Assembly (NCBI RefSeq): GCF_910592395.1
Contig: NC_088326.1
Coordinates: 377,001-441,000, forward strand
Reading direction: 5' to 3'
From: Lineus longissimus
Lineage: Eukaryota; Nemertea; Pilidiophora; Heteronemertea; Lineidae
DNA length: 64,000 nucleotides
The position numbers and the translations under genes were made by a program. Below the pieces are notes generated by a model. That model was not told where the DNA came from, searched no databases, and worked only from the letters and a program-made list of their open reading frames with translations. How positions within the stretch are numbered: position 1 is the first letter of the stretch; each line of letters starts with the position of its first letter. Below, piece by piece: positions 25,801 through 35,826 of this stretch.

Positions 25801-27295
25801 CAAGCTATTTCAAAACAGAAGACTGTTTTGCAGTCAACATTTCAATATGGACTACAGTGTTACTCAGATTTCAACAAGCTTCACTGCTCTGCATATTCCA
25901 GCTTTTGCGCTTACTTTCATTCCATCATATTCATTCATCATACGTAACTATCTGTGGATATCATCGCTTACATGCTTTGTTTCATGTTTGTTGGTTTCTG
26001 TGTGCATAGGCACGACTGGTGCTTTGAGAGTGGTCACAGACCATCGACATGTAAAGAGTTTGATCGTTGTTTCATTTGTGGACCTCAATAGGTTCTGAGA
26101 GATTTGTCAACACACTAGACATGCTTTCACACTTGCCAATAGCGAGGGGGCTGTTTCTCACACCAGTGAGTTTGATTTGGAGGACTTACACTCTCCATAC
26201 CACAATGTACTGTACAGGCCTGATAAATGTTCCTGTGACATGGGGAGTGAAAACAGCTTTCCTCGAGGATGTTTCCGGGGGGTGGGTGTGTAATCACACC
26301 CCTCAACAGGAGAGCATGTGGATATGTCCTGTGTCTCTTTGGTGGTAAGGCCACTGTTCTTGAAACATGTGTGCAGGGAACATCTATTTCAACCAACACT
26401 GTGTTCATATGCATATCATTCTGCTTCCCTTGCAGTTACGTAATCCATTAGTTGATATACCAATGCCAATATGAGGAGGTACTAGTTCAGCTTGTTGATG
26501 TTTTAGTAACTTGTGTTGTTTATTCTAGTCACTGTGTGGTAGATCTGTTCAAGCACTTTCATTTCATCTCCAGTCTCACTTACTTTTAACACACCAGGTG
26601 ATTCCTCTCAACTGTTCCTTTGTCACACATGGTTGAAAAAATATGCTAATTCTCCCCTCTCCTGCTTGTTCCTCCTTTCACATTCTTGCTTATCATCCTG
26701 TCATAGTTATACATTCACTTTATTCTTGCATGTTTACACTGGTGTTATTGATTCAAGTTAGTCTTTATGTCAATGATTGAGCAAAACACTAACAACAGTG
26801 TCTTTGTCTTTAATATTGTTTGTTGAAGTGATGAAGCAGCTAATTGCCAGTTCAAGTCCCAATTGTCAGGGTGAAATATGACATCATTATTGTGAGTTTG
26901 GAACCCTTACAGTCATAAATAGCAAACAACTCTTACAACATGCACAAGGAACAGTGGATAGTTGGTGGATTACTTAGGTAAACTGACTCCATGAACTGTC
27001 CTTTTCAACATGTCTTTCTCGTTCCAGTTCGATTGTGACTGCATGAGTTGTGATCAGTCCATCTCGAAGGTGAGTCTCTTCCAGCATATGCTCCTGCAAT
27101 GTTGGTACAACAAGGCCCAAAGTTTTTGCTGAACATTTGACAATCTGAGTTACTTAACGGAACCTGAAACTTTTGTGCTCTGTGATGCCAGTCTAAAACC
27201 TTTTATCCCTTTCATTTCAGAGAGTACGTAGCATCCCTAGTGTGCGCGTCCTCCTCAAGAGATCAAGAGATCGTACCCCATCGATGCCGATATAA
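22831..27295 (+). CDS. Four-TM MS4A/CD20-like membrane protein (277 aa, 6 exons)
   Basis: Exons 22831-23101, 23268-23377, 23523-23690, 23923-24090, 27028-27069 and 27221-27295 join in frame (834 nt). An 72-aa hydrophilic N-terminus precedes four hydrophobic segments: about 73-99, 117-135, 150-171 and 193-214. The second, with GVGIWTGAMLIMTGSLAVRA, resembles the G-I-W-x-G-x(4)-I-S-G-S-L signature of the MS4A (CD20-like) family, whose members sit in the plasma membrane as signalling or channel-associated proteins. The C-terminal tail has about ten Cys in 35 residues (CRRCGKIFCPCVCPK then FDCDCMSCDQ), which could be palmitoylated or bind metal; this is unusual for the family. The 2.9-kb fourth intron could hide another exon. 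Upstream TTG in frame at 22810 is not used as the start; ATG 22831 is preferred. Confidence 0.75.
24091..27027. other. Long intron of MS4A-like gene, nothing recognised
   Basis: A 2.9-kb intron between the TM4 exon and the last two small exons. Open frames around 25690-26450 have no family resemblance, no splice-consistent boundaries and low-complexity character. I find no RNA gene or element. Confidence 0.5.
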
Positions 27296-28848
27296 CCCAA
27301 TAGATGGTGCTGCTAGTCCTAATAGGGATAACGTGTATATATGTACATAGGATACCGCATCATGCATGGTTTTATGTGGACTCTGCATGTGTGTTTATTT
27401 CCTCCAGGATATTCTCAAGTTTCGGGGAATCCCCACACCAACATGACATGAGGTCATGCATAGATATTCAACATGACAACACCTGACTTTGTCATCAAGA
27501 GATTGTCCTTTCACTCAAAAACGGCCCCTGAGTCACTATGTTGTGTATGTTATGTCTCAATGCTGAGGTGTTTCATCAGCACTTCAGAGCTGGATTGACT
27601 TTCTCCAGTCACTTCATTTCTAACTACTTGCTCAGTTGTCAAGTGTATAAATAACCAAGCTGGTCCCACTTTCAAAGCACAGAAGTAACAACCTCCAGAT
27701 AAACACTCAATACTCACAAAAGGTCTTTGGAAATGTTACTAATCCTCTATGAGTGAATGTTAATTTCGTTTAATGACTTAATCATATGTGGAAGGGATCA
27801 GGAACTGACAACTGTAAACACACGTACCACACATTACTCAATGATGCATGCAGATGTGCTATGTAAATACTTTGTGTATGAACAAATTGTGCAATGATGA
27901 ATGTTGTGTATGAACATTCAGCTAATTTAAAACCATTTATTTATGAACTTAACTTTTGATAATTTATGTGCATTTATACAAACCTATTTGAGCTAGGTCA
28001 TGATGGCTGAATCCAATGATGGTATAGACCTACATCTCTCTTGCTGTTGTCATGATGTAATCTGCTTTTTCAGCATCTTTCTAAGCCAAGTATGTATGTT
28101 ATATCATCATTGGAAGTAATTTAATATTCAACAGCTCTGAAAGCCTACTGTGTTTATTCAAAAATTGAATATTGAACTAAATTTGTGCTAAATATAAATG
28201 TTGACGATATCGCCATGTAGACTGCATATGAATGCTACAATGTATGAATGGTAGGTTCCAGCGTCATAGCAGCAATGATTTAACTGGTTCAGGTTTCTTA
28301 GGGCTGGAGGAAGAGGAGTCGGGGTTTGTGTACCACATGGGAGTCGTGTAGCCAGAGAACTTAATTTGGAGTTTAAAAACATGGTGTCGGTGAACACCAG
28401 TTCTTATTCTCAATAAAAACAGCTCCTGTCTAGAAACCAGCCGTAGGATCAAGTGCCGGCCGAAATGAGGCCATCAAAATCATTAAATAAACTGAAACAA
28501 GATGGTCTTACTGTAAACATTGTATTGTGAAATTGCTTTATCTAACATACTTATGCAATCATTTCAGGAAGTCTGTATTTTAACATGCTTCTGATTAAAT
28601 TTTGTATTTATCTGAACTTATGAACTCGTTTACTGTGTTTCACATGGGACTACCTTCAATTCAAAATGTGATGCATTGGAGGGCTGGGGATATTGTCCTC
28701 GCACTCAGAAATAAGAACCAGTATGTTTTACAGATAAGGAATTGGAAACTTCTACTTCTATATAGTGTTTAGTTCTAAGGTATCATACATCAACTTTCAG
28801 TTGGTCTCCAACATAGTGAAACTACCCTACTGACTGTTGTGATACTCC
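27296..28848. other. Convergent 3' region between MS4A-like and REC114-like genes
   Basis: The MS4A-like gene (plus) and the REC114-like gene (minus) end towards each other here. AATAAA motifs on the plus strand near 28412 and 28486 are candidate polyadenylation signals for the MS4A-like mRNA, giving a 3' UTR of about 1.2 kb. No coding exon is recognised. Confidence 0.5.
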
Positions 28849-30154
28849 TCAAGGAACTTTGTCATTCTTGATCTTCTTCAACTCCTGTTCAACTTGACCA
28901 ACAAACGCTGGGAAGTTAGGATCGGCCAGGCAAAGTCTAACCATCGTTCCAATCTGCTCCGTCGGAAGGTTGGTCTGGGCGTATGCAAGAGGAAGATTCA
29001 CGTTTTTCAGTTTCGTGGCTATTTCGTCCAACCTGACGGTCCCGGACAACTTGAGTGGTGGAGATTGGTCCTGAAAGAAAACATGGAGACAATTGCACAA
29101 TCAGGAATGTTTTAGTTTGAATAGAATAGAATTATAATCTAGAAACAGAAACTCACCTTTGAGTCTCCTTTCTCCTCTCCAACCTCTGAAGTGTTCTTGA
29201 CTGTAATATAATGAGCTGCCCTCCGCGTGAAGTCCTTGCAGTGATCTAAACCCGAACCTTTCTCATCGTCCGAGAACTTGATTCGAAATCGTCTATTCTC
29301 ATCCCTGACTTTACACAGGAACAGAACACTGTCACCCTTGGAGACAACCCTCATCCAATTGCGGGTATCGATGAGGGAGTAATTCTCCTGCAAAGAAGAG
29401 ATTGTTAAAGGGGTACGCTGTTCGTAATTACTGGTGGTCCAGGAAAACTTCACAATTGTACAAACAATTAGAAATTCTAGGCATTTCAATTTTCCTGTCT
29501 GTCCGTGTTGTGACTCTGTCTCTGTCTTAAACCATGTCTTGGATGTGACTTCGTCTCTGGAGTTTCTGTGCCGAGGTCACTCGGCCAACTCACCATAATC
29601 TTGTCTCCTTGAGAGACGAGTAAATGACTCGTGGTCAGAAGAGAGAGATGAAGAATGTCTTCTCGGTTGTCATACATCTGAAACATAAATCATGATTAAC
29701 AGAGTAGGCCCCTCATGACATGCTGGGTACAAATCACACATACAACAGGATACCAAAGGTATTTTACTCTTAGTTATGAGGCTTATATGGGATGTGTCAA
29801 AAACTGGTGCTTTCGCTGAACCTTGATTGTCACAAAGTCTCCTGGACCTGGACAACATCACTACTCAGACGACATCTGCAATTGGATGCCTTTTTACTTG
29901 ACCACTGAAGATTCCTTTGGGTCCATTGACTTTGTTCAATAGTTTATCACTTTTTGGACATAAAGATGTTGCTGGCCAAATGCTTATGATGCTTATACCT
30001 TCCATTCTCCACCTGAAATGGCTGGCGCAGGCATTTCTGGTTTCTCATGGCCGACATGAGACGACGTCGACATCAGGTACCTAGCATATTTGTCTAGCTT
30101 CCAGCGTCCTTCTTCTAGTCTCCTTGATACAGGCCCACTATATGTAGCCATCAT
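28849..30154 (-). CDS. REC114: REC114-like meiotic recombination protein (230 aa, 4 exons)
   Basis: REC114 is a partner of MEI4 and IHO1 on meiotic chromosome axes and is needed for SPO11/TOPOVIBL double-strand breaks. Exons 29999-30154, 29594-29677, 29157-29387 and 28849-29070 are all phase 0 and total 693 nt. The N-terminal part (about residues 15-130) has the order seen in animal REC114: a W-x-L-x-x-Y-A-R-Y opening, strands with SLLTTSHLLVSQGDK, then W-x-x-V-x-KGDSVLFLCKVRDENRRFRIKF, matching its PH-like fold. The C-terminal 73 residues (LPLAYAQTNLPTEQIGTMVRLCLADPNFPAFVGQVE) match the helical end of REC114 that binds MEI4. Two ATG codons in tandem (30154, 30151) may serve as start. REC114 evolves fast, so assignment rests on motif order rather than high identity. 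Confidence 0.75.
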
Positions 30155-31003
30155 TCACTGAGATAGGAACCAGCTGAAATAAAGGAAATATTGAATAAAT
30201 CATGACCACACCCACCAAAATGGGTGAGCGTGCGCCATGCATGCATGTGCCATGTGCCATGTGCCATGTACCATGCATGCACACAGACAGAGCTTTGCTA
30301 TCACAACTTAGAGTTTTAATTGCTCAATTCCGACTTAATTCAAACCATCTTTGAAGAATATTGTACTTCAGTAACTGTCATATTGACTGAAACACTCGAA
30401 ATAATGTTCTGTACCTTTGATTGTACGAAAAAACGAAAAATACAAAAATCTTTTAGCGAAATTTTGAAACTCCCGCGACACGAACTGGGCTCTCCGTCAT
30501 CGGAGTTTGTGCAGTTCTGATGACGTCATCGGATTTGCGGCAGATAGAGACAGCTTCCTAAAACCAGGAAGTGAACACAATTTTGCATCTCAAAAAACTT
30601 TTTTAGTCGAATTCCCAATCAATAAAAGGTAAATTTGTATTTGCAATTGTTAGAGCAACAATCTTGGCAACATGTTTACTTGTTTATTTGTATTGCCATT
30701 GTCTGTTTACGTGTTTACTTCATCATACATAGAACAAAAACTATTTCATTTTCTACAGTACATGTACTCACTACTTGGAGGCAAGGCCCAAGTGTGTTGT
30801 TTAAGATAGCTACTTTGGTACTTGTTGCAGATTTAGGCCACTGGGCTAGCCTACCGGTAACCTACTACTTCTAGCCCCCAACCACATGTCATGCCTAGGC
30901 TGCATGATGGCCAGCAGTGCATGCGTCTACCCTATTATGATCCTTTCCAAATCTGATTTATTTCTTCGACAGATTTCTCCGTGCATTGCCATTGATCATC
31001 AAC
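30155..31003. promoter_or_regulatory. Shared divergent promoter region of REC114-like and BLOC1S5 genes
   Basis: Start codons of the two genes are 850 bp apart and point away from each other. The spacer holds a perfect 12-bp palindrome GATGACGTCATC at 30519-30530 (a CRE/ATF site) and a short GTGCCAT tandem run at 30237-30280 flanked by ATGCATGC. A housekeeping trafficking gene next to a meiotic gene on one promoter is a testable idea. Confidence 0.5.
30519..30530. promoter_or_regulatory. Palindromic CRE/ATF site
   Basis: GATGACGTCATC is a perfect palindrome around the TGACGTCA core bound by CREB/ATF-family bZIP factors. It lies 365 bp from the REC114-like ATG and 474 bp from the BLOC1S5 ATG. 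Functional role is inferred from position. Confidence 0.5.
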
Positions 31004-32390
31004 ATGTACATGGATGTCATCCTGAAAGGTATGAGACCTCTTGTATCTCTTGCTGAAGGCTTACTTTGAGAGAGATTTCTAAGGCAGGGATTGACGTGAT
31101 AAAACAAAACTGGGTTTGCTTGTTGACTGATATCACTGATGATGACTTCACTTGCCTGAGAAGCGATCAAAGTGCTTTATGAAGAATGATAGGCTTGTTT
31201 AAATCTTGTTTTATCTTGGCCAACTCCTTCGCCTTCTCTTTCAGCCAAGAATCCATCCTAAAAATGTACGGCCGTTCTTCAAAAAATACATCTGATCAGT
31301 TTCAGTGTCTTGTATAACTCTCTCAGCACTAATGAACTATTTGAGCCTTTACATTTACAGATGTGAGTGGCATCTACAGCCGCCTGTTGGACCACAGGCC
31401 AGTCCTCAACGGCGAGATCAGATTCATGCTCAAGGAATTTGAGGTAATTTAAATGAATAAGTTGGGGAGATTAGTGGCAAGAGTGCGAAGGCTCATAATG
31501 TGGCAGTTGTGGGTTCATCTCTTCGGAAGGATCACCACTGTTTCAATTATTTGTGTCCTTGTGCTAGACACCTATTGCTTCTCTTTGCCTGGGAGTGGAA
31601 ATGGCTTGCCTGGGAAGTTAACCTGGTGTGGAACAGCATCCTATCAGGAGAGGTCACACTCCTGGTCACTCAATGCTTCAGAAACTGGGGTCTGCTCCGT
31701 GTGAGCCATTTGGCTGCTCAAGCAACAGCCAAGTAGACAGAATTTGAGCACAACTTTATTTTTCCAGTGTAAAATCTGTATCACTTGGTACAGTATAAGG
31801 CCAAATTAAACATTACAATATGAATTTTGAATATCAACTTTCAGGAGAAACGAAGTGATCGCGAGGGAAGTCGACTGAGGAAGGCAATGGTTGACTCCAG
31901 CGAGGTTGAAAAAGATATTCTGCCTCAAACATTGGAAGAATTAAAGCAGAACCTTGGAGTCCTGCTGGAGAAGGGTATGCATCTGATTAAACTCACCTTT
32001 TCATCCACTTTTACCTTAATCAACTCTTAAACACGATAACCAGCTGTCTCATTACAAAAAATTGCTGTGTTTGGTGGCTAATCCAAAAAGGTAAGATATC
32101 TGCACAACAAAATGTTAACTTTGCAGTTATCAATTATAATTTCATCTCCTTCAATTCCAGCGAACGCCTGCAACAAACTCACCGAGGACATAGCTAAGGT
32201 GGAGGATCAGAAAAATAGTGAATGGCTCACACAGCAGAGGGCAGCACGGGATAAAGACTGGCAACAATTCATGCAAGAACAATGTGAGAAGAGTAAAAAT
32301 GTTGACCAATCGTTCCAGGAGGAAAAAGAGAAATTGGAAAGTCAGTACGCAGAGTTGGAGACGAAACTATCTATGCCACCATCTCCGTGA
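31004..32390 (+). CDS. BLOC1S5: BLOC-1 subunit 5 / Muted (155 aa, 4 exons)
   Basis: Coiled-coil subunit of BLOC-1, the cytosolic octamer that sorts cargo from endosomes to lysosome-related organelles. Exons 31004-31028, 31361-31443, 31845-31974 and 32161-32390 join in frame (468 nt). The hallmark I-Y-S-R-L-L-D-H-R-P-V-x-x-G-E, followed by VKEFEEKR-like FMLKEFEEKRSDREG, aligns with vertebrate Muted; the remainder is a continuous charged coiled coil ending in EKLESQYAELETKL, as in the family. The start MYMDVILK is the first ATG after an in-frame stop; this gives a leader about 30 aa shorter than in human, or an unseen upstream exon exists. AATAAA at 32463-32468 is the likely poly(A) signal. Confidence 0.88.
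31455..31740 (+). mobile_element. Old tRNA-derived SINE-like relic in BLOC1S5 intron 2
   Basis: A GTGGCAAGAGTGCGAAGGCTC stretch and a GTGGGTTCATCTC stretch about 35 nt later resemble pol III A and B boxes, followed by TGTGTCCTTGTGCTAGACAC, a block common in the bodies of several animal tRNA-SINEs. Similarity to SINE bodies is from memory; no target-site duplication is visible. Confidence 0.45.
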
Positions 32391-32462
32391 TCTCAAACAG
32401 ACTGACGAGTGTTGAAATTGGCTGATGTAAATATCAATTTGATTGTTTTCTGTTAAAACAGT

Positions 32463-32468
32463 AATAAA
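32463..32468 (+). terminator. Polyadenylation signal AATAAA of BLOC1S5
   Basis: Canonical AATAAA 73 nt after the BLOC1S5 stop codon, followed by a T-rich stretch (TATTTTTCTTG) that fits a downstream element. Confidence 0.6.
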
Positions 32469-32689
32469 GGTGCTACATGTATATTTTTCTTGATCTAAAG
32501 TACGGATTTAATTCTTTTATTTGAAAGCATGAAAACATGAAGTGAGAAACTGTCCAAGACTTGGTACTGAGACTGCCGAGCCTTTTCATCCCTCGACCAG
32601 GGCTGTCAGTGGGGACCGGGGTCTCTTGGTCTGTCCCTACTTGACATTACAAATTGAGTGCATGCCCTCTCTGTACACCCAACCTTAAC

Positions 32690-32985
32690 ATGTCTGAGAG
32701 ACAACACTGGAGTTGGTTGGGACGTGTCCAATTGCCACCAGGCACACTCGAGGACGGCACAACCCATGCTGCAATGGACAGCCGGGGGGGAAGAAATCGA
32801 AGTTGTCCAAATGGAGACCTGGAGCTCAACTGTGGGAAGTTAGATGAAGCAGCTTGGTCTGACCTGAGGGAAGATCTACTGACAGGTTGTCAACCGAACA
32901 GGGTGGAATCTGATGATGGAAGCCTTGTGTAGTGACCCGGGAAGGAGAAGACAATCTGAGTGATGCCTTGCAAAGTGACCAGCCT
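32690..32985 (+). mobile_element. Degraded 3' end of a LINE reverse-transcriptase ORF
   Basis: On the plus strand the bases encode, across frameshifts, the pattern W-x-WLG-x-V-x-x-x-PP, then a W-T-x-x-G-x-R-x-R-G-R-P-like segment, then W-R-x-x-x-x-A-L-C-S-D-P-G-R-R-R. This is the usual C-terminus of LINE ORF2 proteins. It is GC-richer than its surroundings, which fits an inserted origin. The fragment is short and inactive. Confidence 0.6.
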
Positions 32986-34316
32986 GGCAGGAGTAAGTCT
33001 CCAATGGCGACCAAACTTGCTGTCTCATCCAATCACAGCACCAAAGAGAAAACGAAGACAAGTTTAATCATACTACATACATTTAATCATCTTAGTTGAT
33101 TTACAATATATTCTGTGGTTGTTAAACATAGCTTTCAAGGTAAAATGACGCACATGAACAACCAAATACAATCAAAGCATGGACGAAAGAGAGCACTTAA
33201 AATACACTGTATTCTAAGGAACTATGATCTAATGAAATAAGACCCTAACACTTGAAGGCATACGGAACATTCGATCACTTCAGTTGGCCTTTTGGTGCGG
33301 TTTATTGAAGGTCAAGGTTAACAGAGCTGTGATACTCAACTAGCTGCACTGTGTTACAGATCTATAAAATACCATGTATACTTCACTTTGACAAATTATT
33401 TGGCTCTGAGTAAAATGAGGGTGGTGTTTTTTCACTCTGTGATAATCGCAGTTTTGGACATGATCATGGTACTTACTTTGATGAAAAAAAATATGATGTT
33501 TATGCAGATGTACAGTGAACTAGATCTGAAATGTCACCGGGAGCCAAACAATTTATTATTTGCGGTCTTCATGCCAATGATTGGCTGACATGAAGTGGAT
33601 TACCGAACTCATTCCTTTCGCCACGTAAGTAGTTATATGTTCCCAAATATGATCAGCAAAAACGTTATAGAAACACAATAAAACATCAAAATAAATAATG
33701 AACTTATGAATACTTAGTGCATTCTGTCCTCCGTGCAGGTGAGGTTCAAATTTCATAGCAGCCTTAGGGCCAACAAGGTAGGTAATGGATAGGGGACAAG
33801 TCTTGCAACGTTGAGACACAACTGCACTGAATTCAGTGATATCTGTGACAACCAGGGGTAAAGGCTGGCAGAGACAGCCTAGATCTCTAAACTTTCCTAT
33901 TCATTTGGAACCTAACCATACTAATTTTAGATAAATTACCAAACACACAAGCAAATACTTACAAACCCAATCAACCCATTTAAATTGAATACATAATTTA
34001 CAAAAATGAATCAAAAATGACAGTTTAAGGGGTCAACTTCTATGGAAAATTCATTAAATAAACTATGAACTCTTCAGAAACGAATCAAAAATATTCTGGA
34101 TAAGCCAGTAATGCACACAAGCCTCAAATGGGAAAAACTTTGAAAAACAGGTGTTCGTTGATGCAGGTGTTAGCAGCTGCATACGCATATAACAAATTTT
34201 TACTTTTTTACAAATTTCTTTCAAAATTGTTCTTACGAATACAACCAAAGTTTTGTTCAAATGATTTGTTTCTTGGTATTTGAAAACAGGTGTTAGTTGA
34301 TGCAGGTGTTAACAGC

Positions 34317-34462
34317 TTAAATATACAACCCATTAAGGCTGGAGAAGGAAGTGGTTTCATCATCAGAGCTTACGGGTTCGATATATCCTGACTTTCTCAA
34401 CTCCTTTAAGACTTCTGAATCGGCATCATGGTCGACTGAGTTTCCAACCAAATCATTGGTTA
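34317..34462 (-). other. Possible terminal coding exon of an unrecognised minus-strand gene
   Basis: After a CTGGTGCAG acceptor (34463), a phase-1 open frame of about 48 codons ends at TAA. Its product is acidic and non-repetitive, with the segment EVLKELRKSGYIEPVSSDDE. The composition looks protein-like, but I found no upstream exon between here and 38407 that would join it, nor a family match. It may be chance. Confidence 0.2.
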
Positions 34463-35489
34463 CTGCACCAGCATGAGAAAGTAGAAGTAGCCATCGTGGA
34501 CCCTCCCCCGAGACGAGCAAACAAACCGAATTAGAAGCCAGGAAATGGTAGGAAGCACTTCCAACAGGCCTGGTCTACAGCCATTCAACAAAAGGAAATA
34601 TCTGTGTAAAAGCAATTTTTTTGTGTTTTTGAAACCTTTTAAAATGGTTCAGCTGTGCGTAAAAACATACAAATCGATATTGGCAACCAGAGTAACAAGA
34701 GCAATCCTGATACTTCTATTTACATTATATCCAATCTTATCTGGCTTGGCGTAAATTTGTTCAAATTTGTCATAAAATTTGATCATTCTATTTCTGTGCA
34801 CTTATTGATCATCAGGGGAAGATCAGACATTTTCTAGCATACAAATTATAACTTACTTCCCGTCTTAATTAAAGTCTCATAATTATGTGAAATGGACGTA
34901 ACTTCATAGCTAACTATTCTCGGCACAAATGCTATAACATAAACTACTCACCACCTTTTCCTATGGAGAAAACACAAACTTGACTCAGAAATGAAAAACT
35001 TGCTGCCAGACACAAATAACTTTCTTCAAAGCCAAATCCTGCACCAGAACAGCATAAAAAGTGCTTCATTGCTTGACGTGATATGCACTATATCCACCAT
35101 TTCAGAGTTGACACCACCATTGCCCATGCATGTAATGAATGATCAATCCCATACATTTCAGAACATTTGGGCACACGGTAAAATGTTCACAATCAAAATT
35201 GTCAAAACCTCGCTGATGCATTTTTATAGTCAAATTGCAAACTAGGAGTTATTTTTCACAAAATGACGAACGGATAAACACTGTACAGTGTATCTTGTCT
35301 TGCAATGATATGCTGAAACGGTTTTTGTGTGGCTCCGCAAAATCAAACTTAAGCTTTTTGTGTTGCAAACTTAATCAAGTGAATCAGAGATCTGCATGAA
35401 TATATAATGCCACTTCAAACTAACTAACAAATGCAAAATTACAATAATAATCCATGTTAATTTACAATACAATCAGTGAGATAAAATAC

Positions 35490-35826
35490 ACAGGGTGGCC
35501 CAAAAAATCAACAATCATCATTATGACGAAAGTATTTGGCAGCAAACATGGGAAAAAGTTGTTGCTAATTCACATCTTGAAATTTCAAAAGTCAACATTC
35601 ACATAATTATGATGAGCAGGAAATCTAAAAATGTTAACCCTTCAAGTCAAGATGCTATTTTGAGCTGGCAACAAAACGATTTCTGACCGGACTTGAACAT
35701 AAACTGACGCATTAATGCCGTATTTTACACCTGATCAACACTGAATGAAAACATTTATTGCTGATGTGCGATAAGCGATAATAGACGCATAATTGCAAAA
35801 TGGGGGTTATTTTCGAGCCACCCTGT
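35490..35826. mobile_element. MITE-like element with ACAGGGTGGC terminal inverted repeats (337 bp)
   Basis: The left end ACAGGGTGGCCCAAAA and the reverse complement of the right end ACAGGGTGGCTCGAAAA match over about 14 of 16 positions. No transposase frame lies inside. The same left terminus occurs at 48912 between the Argonaute genes, so this is a family. Target-site duplication is not clear. Confidence 0.6.

Noticed and set aside
25691-26451. Several overlapping ORFs of 60-135 codons in the MS4A-like intron
   Set aside because: Low-complexity hydrophobic translations on both strands, no acceptor/donor pairs in compatible phase, no family resemblance.
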